Assembly (NCBI GenBank): GCA_003439945.1
Contig: QVRM01002006.1
Span: 102,033 to 166,032, forward strand
DNA: 64,000 bases
Source: Dermanyssus gallinae
Lineage: Eukaryota; Arthropoda; Arachnida; Mesostigmata; Dermanyssidae
Reading direction: 5' to 3'
The position numbers were made by a program, and so were the translations under genes. Below the pieces are notes generated by a model. The model was not told the origin of the DNA, ran no database searches, and saw only the letters and a program-made list of their open reading frames with translations. Of the stretch, positions 32,601 through 42,823 are shown one piece after another; the first letter of the stretch is position 1, and each line of letters starts with the position of its first letter.

Positions 32601-33467
32601 ATGAAGGCCTGCATCTAAATTTGGTTCGTGAAAATCATCCACGATACACCGAACGTGATGAAACCCGTGGGCTGCAAAGGCCGTAGTTAGATGTCGATAT
32701 CTCACCTCGTTAGGCCGCCGCTCAGTGCAAAAACAACCTGAATATAACCGTACATAGGAACGCCACCATTGCCACGAGACAAGAGGAGCGGTTGCAAGTA
32801 AGTCCTGGGGACACGATCACGTGATAGCTGGACAAGGAGCCTAATATCAGATCTCAGGATGTGATTGGACTCTTGCGAATTATCCTAGTTTACGGAAAAA
32901 GAGCTATCCGGCGATCAAAGTAAACAATCGCAAACAAAGTACGAACATCTGTGTATTATGTGATTCAGGAAACCGGCCAACGTAAAATATACAGTCTTGC
33001 GCTTCGAGGCTTTGGGCGAAACTCGACCAACGTGATCCGCTCTAAAGCCTCTTAAGGAGGTAGTCGGCTACATGAAGACAAAATCGCGGACAAAGATGAC
33101 GACATGATTCAACACCATTCTAACGCCGACGGGGCTCAAAGAATAAAGCCTGAAGCTGGCGTGGAATGCAGATTTAGTGAGTTTGAAAATCCCACATTAA
33201 CCACTGGTCTATTGCTTCGCTGGTATATTCGCGTCATGCATTCCCGAAACCCCTACAATTCAATAACGTTTACAAACGGCACATTTATGCATTCAGGTCT
33301 AGCTGACATATTCATCGCCAGCACGCATCAACATGTTGCTTCAAGTTATACTAACATTAGCCTTAGGAAAGTGATAAATGGTTTATTATTAACACCCAGG
33401 TTGGGTAAATTTTAACTAAGTACATCAATCTGAATCAGTGTTTTTTTGGGCGTCACCGGATCTTCCC

Positions 33468-34311
33468 TCATCTTGCGAGTTCAGCTATTGTTTGCACTGC
33501 TGGACATGCCGCGGCGTGGTATCTATCACAATGGCCTAAGCATCTCGCGCACCTACAACACCCCTGAGGATTGTGGAATTCTTGTGTGCTGCATAATACG
33601 TGATGGAACCCGTGGGCTGCAAATGCCGTAGTGAGATGCCCATTCTTATATCCGGCTGCCCGCCAGGTTGTACTCCTCATCGCTATCGTCGTGTATATTC
33701 CTATGTCTATATCCTTTAATTTTTCCCCCCACCTCATAGTGTAGGCCACAAAGGCCGTCGTCTTAGGTAAACCCCATTTTACTTGTAATTCCGGTGTCAT
33801 TAGAGCCCCTCCTTCTAATATATGAACTATTCTATTCCTACAAGAGTTAGCTAACCCCAAAACCCGCTTTATGAAGAAAAAATTGAGCTCTATCTAGTAA
33901 CTGTAGATCTGCCTCTTCTAATTTCTCCCATATAAGTGATACACCAAATGTTGCTATTGGTTCTATTTTAATCTTGCAAAGGGCGGACGCGGTATGTATT
34001 GACAACATTTGCGGGTTTTTAATTGCTGCTGCCGCTCTAATGGCTTTTCCTACTTTGCTTACAATATGTTTTCGAAAACTGCTACCATTTGACGTTATAG
34101 TGACCCCTAAATAGGTAAATGTATTTACCAAATTTACTGTATTACCCCTGGCTCGAAGAACATCGTCTTTCGCCAATCGACCTCCTCTTCGAAATTTTAC
34201 TGCTACTGTCTTTTGCCAGTTAATACTAAAGTAATAAATATCTCTGCATATTGCCCTTAGTAAGCGCCTAACTTTTAGCAGATTACCGTTCATCGGGAGG
34301 TCATTTAGCAT
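33468..34311 (-). pseudogene. LINE RT thumb and C-terminal Cys/His domain
   Basis: The first frame (34311-33847) reads FSINWQKTVAVKFRRGGR, TFTYLGVTITSNGSSF, HIVSKVGKAIRAAAAIKN and IATFGVSLIW. This is the region following the RT catalytic box in Jockey/CR1-type LINEs. The second frame (33860-33468), overlapping slightly after a shift, has WGLPKTTAFVAYTMRWGEKL, HLTTAFAAHGFHH and then CCRCARCLGHCDRYHAAAC, a Cys/His cluster at the C-terminus. The same combination occurs on the plus strand at 56401-57558. The catalytic box is absent. It is one of the better-preserved LINE pieces in the duplicated region. Confidence 0.75.
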
Positions 34312-34753
34312 GTAACGCTGTAATTGTTGCAGCTGAATATCTGAGTTAGGCAGTCAGAGCTGAGCAGAGCGATGCTACGTAACAAGAGTAAATGGGAGGC
34401 GACGCAGCCGGAGTACTACAACTAGTTCGCAATGTGCAATCGCTTACGCTTCTTCACTACAAAGATAGTATCAATAGTTTTGTTCACGTGTGGATACGTC
34501 GTCCTTTAAGTGCAATTAAGATCCCGCTACTCGATTAGAGAAAATGACGCTGTCTACGTAACGAAATTACAAATTGCAATTTTTCTCACAGGTTCTTAGG
34601 CGCTTAGCGAACATATCGCCGCGGAAACGTTTTAGAGCATCTTAGAGCGGATGAAAGCGCACAGTTAGTTGCGAAAACAATTTTAAAATGAAAAAGAAAA
34701 ACTAATGTAGATTTTTTTTGTGCCCCGGTTTGTAAATGGCCACTTGTTTATAC

Positions 34754-35135
34754 GAGAATCTTGTAGACGTTAAAAGTGAAAGTGACACGCTGCCTCAATG
34801 GTTAGAACTACATTCTGCTGCTAGGTTGCATGGCGAGTCGCACGCGTGTATACAACACATTTAGCTGTTTTCAGATTATTGTTTTCTGCTTCTCCCGCTT
34901 AATCGATCCTTTCTCATACACTTTTGCTAGACGGTGTTGCGGCGGCCCTAGAGAGTCGCTTTACGCTTTACGAATAGAAAGTTTGACCATAGTGCATCAG
35001 AGAAACACGATACTGCAATGGCGATATGTGCGTGCAAAGCTTTCAGGGTACATTCCAGGGCACGTTCGAGTAGGTTGATCTATCGAGGGGCCGCTTTACT
35101 GTGCAAACTGTAGCGTTTTTAACTGCTGGCTAGTA
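34754..35135 (+). repeat. 382-bp block almost identical to 41591-41972
   Basis: By eye I find three substitutions in 382 aligned positions and no indels between this block and unit D. Flanking sequence of the same units is much more diverged. An 82-codon frame (34830-35078, MASRTRVYNTFSCF) is shared but has no known domain and is not preserved in unit A, so I do not treat it as a gene. Confidence 0.85.
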
Positions 35136-35863
35136 GCACGTAAGTCGGCGATCACAGCGATGCAGTATAATCCGCCATCTACGTAATTGTGTAAGCAGTC
35201 GTCGTGGTAGAATATAGCATCATTCGCAATATTATGATGAGTAGTAACCGTTGGGGCAGTCGAAACAATGATTCAAATGTTATTATTACCTTAACGTATT
35301 TATAGAAGGTTGTCGCTGTTACCGGTCGATTCATGACGACAGGTGGAGCGAAAGAATGCAAAAATTCAACTTTGTTGTGCGGGTTCGAGCTGGCAGCTGG
35401 GGGGTGATAATTGTCGTATAGCACATGAAAGAGACAACTATGCATTTCGATGCGATAAGATAATAAGTACGATCCTTGACTAATCCTGCAAACGCCTTCC
35501 AAGAAAGGCGTAATGGAGGCACGTCTTCGGGGTGTCACCTTGTAAAGCTAAGCCTCTTTTTGCAGACACGAGAGGATGAAGAGGAAAAAAAAAGATTGTG
35601 TACGGCGCATCGTGTATAGGTAGAGTTCCTTTTAACTCGGCTGCGCCGGGCAGACAGCTTCTCCACTGTGTCTCCACACACCTACCTATTCGCTGTAAAC
35701 AACGAAGTACTAAGCGTGTCGTATGCGTTCTATTGCCAACTTGCACTTGCCGGGGCAAATCACAGTCGCGGTGTCACTGAGCTTTTCAGCCGCTGCCACA
35801 TAAGTACTACGATCAGAAAATCTGCCAGGGATCTGTTATCGAAAGCTACAGCCCACTTGGGCA

Positions 35864-36001
35864 ATGGGCCTCTCGGATGAGGACACAACGGGCGCCACTG
35901 AAAAGGCGTCACCGGGCCGCAGTGGAAAGGCGCCACTGGGCCCCAGTACAAACGCGCCCCCAGCGCCCCCAGGCGACGGCAAAAAAGCGTCACGTTCAAA
36001 G
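35864..36001 (+). CDS. CAP membrane protein copy C, exon 1 (N-terminal)
   Basis: Open for 46 codons, from ATG (MGLSDEDTTGATEKASPGR) to the donor AAAG|GTAGAA, ending in phase 0. The product is Gly/Pro/Ser/Ala-rich with several Lys, has no signal peptide and would lie on the cytoplasmic side of a type II membrane protein. The start is chosen because an ATG at the same place begins the exon in copies A and B, where MSL(A/T)KEETTGG aligns with MGLSDEDTTGA, and because each ends at a GT donor. The length differs between copies (62, 64 and 46 codons) through gain and loss of short repeat units. Confidence 0.6.
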
Positions 36002-36587
36002 GTAGAATCAGCGGTGTTGAAGTAAACATTGTTTAAAAGTACGAACATGTTGATGTGCTGTCTTCATCTCGTGCCACCCCCCCCCCCCCCAACCCCCCCC
36101 CCACCTCTTTGTACCGCCTAATATATACAGATATGACAATAACAACATTTCGTTAGTTCGTTTGAACGTTTCCTGTTCAAATTGCAACAATCTTTGTTGT
36201 CTTCCAACAGTCGGGTTTGTGGCTATGCATAGTAACGTCCTATTAACAGCTACTGAAACGCTCTTTTATTGATCATAAATGGGGGTATAATGCCAGAGAC
36301 AACCTGGCTGTTCCTTTAGCCACCATTGACCCCCCCTGTCTCTTCCTGGCATTAGGTCACAATGGATATTCTTAATGTTGCTCTTCTTCTAATGTTAAGA
36401 GTGGAATTCTCTCACTTGTTGTGTCATGACTACTTTGGCCTACCTTTCCCGTAACGGTGCTTGATGTCTATGCTGCGTAACACTGCGTCACACGGACCGG
36501 ATCGGTCCACATCTACGGACCCATTGTTGCTGCCGCTTTCGTCATGGTGGTGCTGCTTCTCGGTGGTTCGTTAACGTGATACAAAAG

Positions 36588-36665
36588 TACACAATCGGCA
36601 TTGTTGTCTTTGTGCTGGTACTCTTACTCGTTGCAGTTGCGGTCGGTTTGTTTTTCGGGCTCAGG
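36588..36665 (+). CDS. CAP membrane protein copy C, exon 2 (transmembrane)
   Basis: 26 codons between an AG acceptor (ACAAAAG) and a GTAAGT donor, phase 0 on both sides. The peptide runs from YTIGIVVFVLVLLLV to FFGLR, a single hydrophobic helix of about 22 residues. Homologous exons are 22252-22326 (A), 25536-25616 (B) and 42824-42907 (D). Sequence differs but hydrophobicity is preserved, which argues for past selection on a membrane anchor. The upstream polypyrimidine tract is weak, so the exact acceptor is inferred from conservation across the four copies. Confidence 0.6.
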
Positions 36666-37351
36666 GTAAGTCATGGTATCTCGGCACTATTGGTCGTTAT
36701 TGAGCTGTGTTCGATAATCAATTGGCAGCGACGAACATATGCATGGGTTAAGTCACATATTTATTCGTACTTAACGTTTAGACAAACGCACCAAACTAGG
36801 TAAACGCACTAAACTAGACAATTCATTTCAAACTAAAGTCAGCTCTGATTGAAGCATATACTAGTATTTAGCAAATTATTTTATATGACAGAATGTCCGC
36901 TGTTTTGTTAATTTGTATGTCAAATAAATCGATACGCTGCATGCATGCATGCATATAGCTTTTCGGGAGGTTTGTCGGGGAATTTGTTGGGAGGTTTAAG
37001 ATGAACCGGTTTCAGGGCGATTACAGGGAACCATCGGAAGAATTCCAGTAAAGCTATCAATGCCGAAGACATGGTTAAAAGGTACAATGTGTAGCGCTAG
37101 TCTCGTCTTTGGAGAAGAGTGGTATAGAGTAGGACGTCGAATATTATATTTAACTTAAACGAGCCACAGCTGTTGCTCTACTTCGTCTATGCTCACTACA
37201 TACAGGCTAGGTAATAGAGACGCACTTGGCTCAACTTAACTAAATGTGCTAGACTTATTGCCAGTGTGTGTATTTTGCAAGTGTTGTCCGTTGTTGTATT
37301 ATCATCAATTATGGGTAATCATGCATTGCATGTACGTGTCTTCGGTTTCAG

Positions 37352-37949
37352 TGCGGCGTGACTGTGAACCAACGGGAATGCCCCTTAGGCGCGATAACGT
37401 GCCTAAAGAACAGATGCAACAGTCAGAAGACGTTTTCGAATGAGAAACCTTTCATCGTGGCGATGCTTAAGGTGCATAATGGAGTTCGAAAAGCTGTTAG
37501 CAATGTGTCATTAACGCACTGCGCTGATATGATTTCACTCTTGTGGAAGGAGGAGCTTGCGCTCGGAGCACTTCGCTGGCTTCAACATATTTGTGTGACA
37601 AGAAAATTTCAATGGAGCTAAGCCTCCCACTGAATCTAATTACCATTCGTATACAAAATGGTATAATGGTGCTAAATTCCCCGTGCTTGCACAAGTGATA
37701 TGGGCAAAAACGTACGCTATAGGCTGTGCCGCTATAGTAATACCCGATGCGGGCACGAAGAACACGTTCCTGCTATGTAACTATAGCCCAGCAGGCAGCA
37801 TTATGGGACAGCCTATCTGCAAGCGTGAGGCGAAGTCTAGAGCAATGGATTGCCCACAGGGAACAGAAAATGATAAAGACGAGCCTATGTGCAAAGTCGT
37901 GAACGAAGCTGTGCTACGCCAATTTGTTGGGGTCAATAAAGCTGGCTAG
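37352..37949 (+). CDS. CAP membrane protein copy C, exon 3 (ectodomain)
   Basis: After the acceptor TTTCAG the phase-0 frame reads CGVTVNQRECPLGAITCLKN, a new Cys-rich stretch. It then gives VHNGVRKAVSN (the CAP helix-1 HN..R motif) and LLWKEELALGALRWLQHIC. The frame runs into a stop at 37619-37621 because of what looks like one extra A in the run at 37603-37606 (other copies are one base shorter). The CAP core resumes in the next frame: AQVIWAKTYAIGCAA, FLLCNYSPAGSIMGQPIC, ending KAG at TAG 37947-37949. Segments between helix 2 and the CAP core are shorter than in A and B. Of the four copies this is the only one with all three exons and just one apparent lesion. Confidence 0.65.
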
Positions 37950-38069
37950 GTACGGTGAGTTCTGTGCATCGTCAATACGAATTGCCTGAGTTTCATAAAA
38001 AAATGCTTCGTGAAACTAACCAGCAACTGATAGTCCTTCAAATTTCAGACGTAGACAGATAAATTCGCC

Positions 38070-38075
38070 AATAAA
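38070..38075 (+). terminator. Polyadenylation signal, copy C
   Basis: AATAAA about 120 bp after the CAP stop codon, in the same context as in copies A and B. Confidence 0.6.
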
Positions 38076-38217
38076 AAAGTTAAATAACCTGAGGGAAGCG
38101 AAAGAAAGCGAGCTATAACTTAGAATAAGTTTGAATCCAAATACTTCTACGTTTATTTATTATGTTCGCACGTCGTACATGTTTCACTACTATTATTTAC
38201 TGCTGTGACATGCTGTC

Positions 38218-38816
38218 TGTGGCCAACGGAACCATAGAATGAAGACAGACGAATATACGCGGGTTCACGCACTCACTGATCGTATTTATTATATTTCACG
38301 TTACGCAAGAGAGCGATACGGCAGCGCCGCCTCTCTTCGTAATTATTATTATTGCCTAGCTAGCTCACACTCTACGTCCCGGAGGTTAGCGCGAAGCTGT
38401 TTCGCCGCCGGAACTCACACAGACCACACACTTGACAATGCCGCTACGCTATGTATGTATATATATATATATAAATCGGCCTGCACCTGCCAGCCACAAT
38501 CACTCACCACCCTAGGGCAGTACCACTGCCACGCTCACGCCGTTGTCGCTGCCACGCCGTCGGACGTCCCGGTCGCCGCCGGACTAAAGGTTTGCAGAGT
38601 GCGCGTTACGCCGAACGCTCGAGGTAGCAAAAAGGGCTGAGGAAATGGCGCGCACCCTTTTTATCCGGCCGGCGACCGGCAACGTGACAGTGCGCGAACA
38701 GTGCAGTGGCCCATTGTGGCTAACAGCGCGGTGGCGAGTTGTGGCTAACAGGCAGATATCATCACCATCATGGCGCGCAAATACAACTTCAACCCGCGGC
38801 CATACTATTTGCAACA
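38218..38816 (+). mobile_element. Probable solo LTR (599 bp)
   Basis: The segment begins TGTGGCC and ends TTTGCAACA (TG...CA). It interrupts the unit 3' flank exactly where unit B is continuous, with CTGTC on the left (38213-38217) and CAGTC on the right (38817-38821), a 4/5 match. A TATA-rich stretch lies at about 38456-38475 and the downstream half is GC-rich, as in LTR promoters. A reverse-complement piece of its 3' end lies at about 39497-39545. There is no internal region, so it would be a recombined solo LTR. Confidence 0.65.
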
Positions 38817-39119
38817 CAGTCAGTGTTGTTTAGCTCACATCATTTTAGTGAAAAAATAATCTTTACAGAAGTTACAAAAACGGATAGTGTCTCTGGAAAA
38901 GGAATTGCGATTTCTCTTGAACTTGACGGAAGTCCAGATACGTCCCTTTGATTATGTCAGGTGTATTATGTTATCATATGAAATAGTGCATATTAAATGT
39001 ATTAAACACAATATAATTTAACATTCTTCGTCATGGACTACGCATGGTGTTAACTTAAGTTTTGGCCATTTCGGTATGGTTATGATTAAGTCGGTAACGC
39101 ACCAACACTTCTGGGTGTG

Positions 39120-39305
39120 GCGAGGATAACTGAAGCTTGACCGTTATCGACAGGATAATTGAAGCTTGATCGTTATCGACGCTTACTCAAAATGGATTGA
39201 TGATAATATAACTGATTCATATATCCATTGAAGCTTGACCGTTATCGACGCTTACTCAAAATTGATTAATTATAATACAACGGATTCATATATCCAATGA
39301 ACCCA
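39120..39305 (+). repeat. Tandem repeat with gypsy-integrase-like peptide
   Basis: Two to three imperfect copies of a unit of roughly 80 bp containing CTTGACCGTTATCGACGCTT. Translated, it reads SLTVIDAYSKWID, resembling the first catalytic-Asp block of Ty3/gypsy integrases. The match is short, so this is a tentative reading of a tiny amplified retroelement scrap. Confidence 0.4.
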
Positions 39306-39339
39306 CTGTGCCGAGTTATTAGTAACAAGTAGCTTCTTT

Positions 39340-39495
39340 AGTCCATCTCCACTTCGATTTGCTGTAGACAACGAGGTACCGAGCGTGTCATGTCGGTTTT
39401 TCTACTGCCAATTTACACCTGCCGGGCCAAATCATAATCGTAGTTTAGCTAACTTCATCCGCAGCCACATAGGCATAACGGTCAGCAAATCTACC
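39340..39495 (+). repeat. Orphan copy of the CAP gene 5' flank
   Basis: Aligns with 20060-20195, 24600-24735 and 35665-35830 (shared TGTAGACAACGA, CTACTGCCAA, CGGTCAGCAAATCT). It stops about 30 bp short of where exon 1 would begin and runs into the LTR scrap at 39497. Confidence 0.65.
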
Positions 39496-39949
39496 AGTGT
39501 TGCACAATGGAAGGCCGCGGGTAGAAGTTTGTATTTGCGCGCCATGATTATGAAATCCTAAAAGTTTATGATTCGATATGATCGAGGTTACAGGTATATT
39601 GTAATCACTAAGCGAAAAGGGACTGAATGTAGGACGCGGGGGCAGACTCCGCAATGTGGAGGACAAGTTCCGAACAAAGTCTGGCAGTTAGCGATACAGG
39701 TCAGGTCAAGAGTTACCTAGACGCCGTAAGCGCGGCCTGGAAAAAAACGTTAACCCGTGACTGCCTACCAAGAACAGAAGTTCCCGACACATGAATGAAA
39801 ACGTAAATACAAAATAATTTGATTGTGTTGATGCTTATTCACCAATATTGGTAGATTTTCACAATATTTACGCGTTATTCTGCTCAAGTACGTCAATTAC
39901 AGCAGCTGTTAATGAGCTGGTGCTCAGTTCTATACTATAAAAAATAATT

Positions 39950-40560
39950 TTATTAACACCCGAGTTGGGCAAATGTGTATATGCTACATTAAATGATTTC
40001 GAGTCAAACATCAACCTAGCGTTTTGCTAGTTCTGCCATAGACCAAACCGCGTGGTATCTATAACATTTGCTCCAGCACTGTCTGCATCGACACCCATCC
40101 TGTGGTTTGTGACATATTCCACGATGCACCGAACGTGATGAAACCCGTGGGCTGCAAAGGCCGTAGTTAAATGTCGATCTCTCACCTCGCTAGCCCGTTG
40201 CTCAGTGCAGAAACAACCTAAATATAACCGTATATAGGAACGCCACTATTGCCGCCACAAGACAAGAGGAATTGGTGCAAGTTAGTCCAGGGGACATGAT
40301 CATGTGATAGCTGGACCAGGAGCCTAATATCAGATCTCAGGATGTGATTGGACTCTTGCGAATTATCCTAGTTTACGGAAAAAGAGCTATCCGACACAGC
40401 CAGATCCAGACGATCAAAGTAAACAATCGCAAACAAAGTACGAACATCTGTGTGTTATGTGATTTGAGGAAACCGGCCAACGTACAATATACAGTCTTGT
40501 GCTTCGTTCGAAACTCTGAGGGGGAAACTCGACCAACGCGACCCGCTCTGAAGCCTCTTA
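39950..40560 (-). pseudogene. LINE C-terminal remnant in unit D
   Basis: Minus-strand homologue of 14160-14720 and 32600-33080. Around 40130-40175 it encodes LTTAFAAHGFHHV followed by a Cys. It matches the C-terminus of the LINE at 33468-34311. The plus-strand frame over it (40344-40955) is not credible. Confidence 0.6.
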
Positions 40561-42043
40561 AGGAGGTAGTCGGCTACATAAAGATAAATCGCGGACAGAG
40601 ACGACGACATGATTCAACCCTATCCCAACTTCCAGGACGTCCAAGAAATCAGCCAGGAGAAGCAGCGGGTGTTGGTCGAGACGAGGTGAAAGCACTGAGT
40701 GATTTATTCCAAAGACATCACTCCTACGGCTTTGAACAAATGCCTTCCAATCTGGCTGAATCTGAAGCTGGCGTGGAATACAGATTTAGTGAGTTTGAAA
40801 ATTCTACAATAACCACAGGAGGTTCCGCTGGTATATTCGCGTCATGCATTCCCGAAACCCCTACAATTCAAGAGCGTTTACAAACGACGCATCTATGCAT
40901 GCAGGTCTGTCTACCTGACAGATTCATCACCAGCACGTACCAACATGTTGCATAAAGTTATACTAACACTAGCCTCAATAATAAGTCATAATTACATCTG
41001 CATATTGTCCTTAGTAAGCGCCTGAATTCGAGCACGTTACCGTACATCTAGGGGTCATCCAGCATGTAACGCTGTAATAGTTGCAGCTGAATATCTGCGT
41101 CAGACAGTCAGGGCTGAATTGAGCGATGCTACATAGCGAGAGCCAATGGGAGGTGAAGCACCCGGGTTACTCCAACTAGGTGGCAACGTGCAGCTGTTTA
41201 CGCATCTCCGCTACAGAGATAGCCACGTAGTTTTGGTCACTTGTGGATACGTCGTCCTTTAAATGCGACTGAGATCCCGCGACTCGATTAGAGAAAATGG
41301 CGCTGTTTACGTAACGAAATCACAAAATGCATGTTTCTCACAGGTTCTTAAGCGCTTAGCGAACATATCGCAGTGGAAACGTTTTAGAGCATTACAAATA
41401 GTTGCAAAAGTACATTTAAAATATGAAACGACTGTGGAATGTTTTGTGCCCCGACTGGTAAATGGCCACTTGTTTACGTTTCTGTCGGTATTGACAGGTT
41501 GTTTCTTGCAAACATAGGGCATTAATGAACTTATTTTACCTTTCGGAGTTGTATTAACATAAATAAATCACGGTAACATGGTAAATAATGGAGAATCTTG
41601 TAGACGTTAAAAGTGAAAGTGACACGCTGCCTCAATAGTTAGAACTACATTCTGCTGCTAGGTTGCATGGCGAGTCGCACGCGTGTATACAACACATTTA
41701 GCTGTTTTCAGATTATTGTTTTCTGCTTCTCCCGCTTAATCGATCCTTTCTCATACACTTTTGCTAGACGGTGTTGCGGCGGCCCTAGAGAGTCGCTTTA
41801 CGCTTTACGAATAGAAAGTTTGACCATAGTGCATCAGAGAAACACGATACTGCAATGGCGATATGTGCGTGCAAAGCTTTCAGGGTACACTCCAGGGCAC
41901 GTTCGAGTGGGTTGATCTATCGAGGGGCCGCTTTACTGTGCAAACTGTAGCGTTTTTAACTGCTGGCTAGTAACACGTAAGTTAGCGATCACTGTACAGT
42001 ATAATCCGCCGTTTACGTTATTGTGTAAGCAAAGTCGTAGTAG

Positions 42044-42068
42044 ATATATATATATATATATATATATA
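42044..42068. repeat. (TA)n microsatellite in unit D
   Basis: Absent at the matching place in units A and C, so it expanded after the duplication. Confidence 0.9.
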
Positions 42069-42823
42069 GCATTAGTCACAATATTATAATGAGTAGTAAC
42101 CGTTGGGGCAGTCGAAATAGTAATTCAAATGTTATTATGACCTTAACGTATTTATAGAAAAGGTTGTCGCTGTCTCGAGTCGGTTCATTACAACGGGGGG
42201 AGCGAAAGAATGCAAAAAATTCAACTTTGTTTTGCGCGTTCGAGCTGGCAGCTGGGGGTGATTATTGTCGTGTCGTACAGCGCATGAAAGAGACGACAAC
42301 TACGCCTTTCGATGCGATAAGACAATACTGACCCCTGGCAAATTATTCTACAACCGCCTTCCTAGAATAGGTGTGTAGAATAGAATACTCGTGCCCCCAC
42401 CCCCCTCCCTTGTACCGCTTAGTATATACAGACAGATATTGCAATACAAATTCTGTATTGCAATATTCTATACAAATTGCAACAAAAGTTGTTTTTAAAG
42501 TATCGGCGTAGTAAAGTAAATGCTATACCTAGTAACGTCCTATATGCATTCGATTTTAATTGAAACGCTCTTTTATTTCTCAATAGAGGGGGTATAATAC
42601 CAGAGAAAACCTGACGTTTTCTTTAGCCACTATTGGCCCCACGCTCTTCGTAGCATTCGGTCACAATGGATATTTTTAAGTGTCCTTCTTTCAGAGTTAC
42701 GAGTGGAATTCTTTTACGTGTTGTCTCATGACCACTTTGGCTTACGAACGTCTACAGACCCATTGTTGCTGCCGCTTTCATCTTGGTGGTGCTGGTCGAT
42801 GGTTCTTTTGCGTGGTACAAAAG

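Larger units (their letters stand above)
32600..39010 (+). repeat. Segmental duplication unit C
   Basis: Contains the LINE C-terminal piece (32600-33080), landmark blocks at 33145-33360, 34250-34420, 34754-35230 and 35340-35540, the CAP gene (35864-37949) and 3' flank to about 38217. A solo LTR interrupts the flank, which then continues at 38822-39010. It retains more of the resident LINE (33468-34311) than units A and D. Confidence 0.85.

Noticed and set aside
34830..35078. 82-codon ORF, nearly identical at 41667-41915
   Set aside because: The identity is a property of the whole 382-bp DNA block, including non-coding flanks. The frame is not preserved in unit A, so it is not evidence of a gene.
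36076..36106. CRISPR-like or other regular array at the C-rich tract
   Set aside because: It is a simple poly-C run with no spacer structure; nothing in the window resembles a CRISPR array.
40344..40955. 203-codon plus-strand ORF in unit D
   Set aside because: It crosses a minus-strand LINE C-terminal remnant and unit landmark DNA. The frame is broken in units A and C.
42435..42470. ATATTGCAATACA palindrome as a regulatory site
   Set aside because: It is short, AT-rich and present only in unit D beside a deletion breakpoint, so it is more likely a by-product of that rearrangement.
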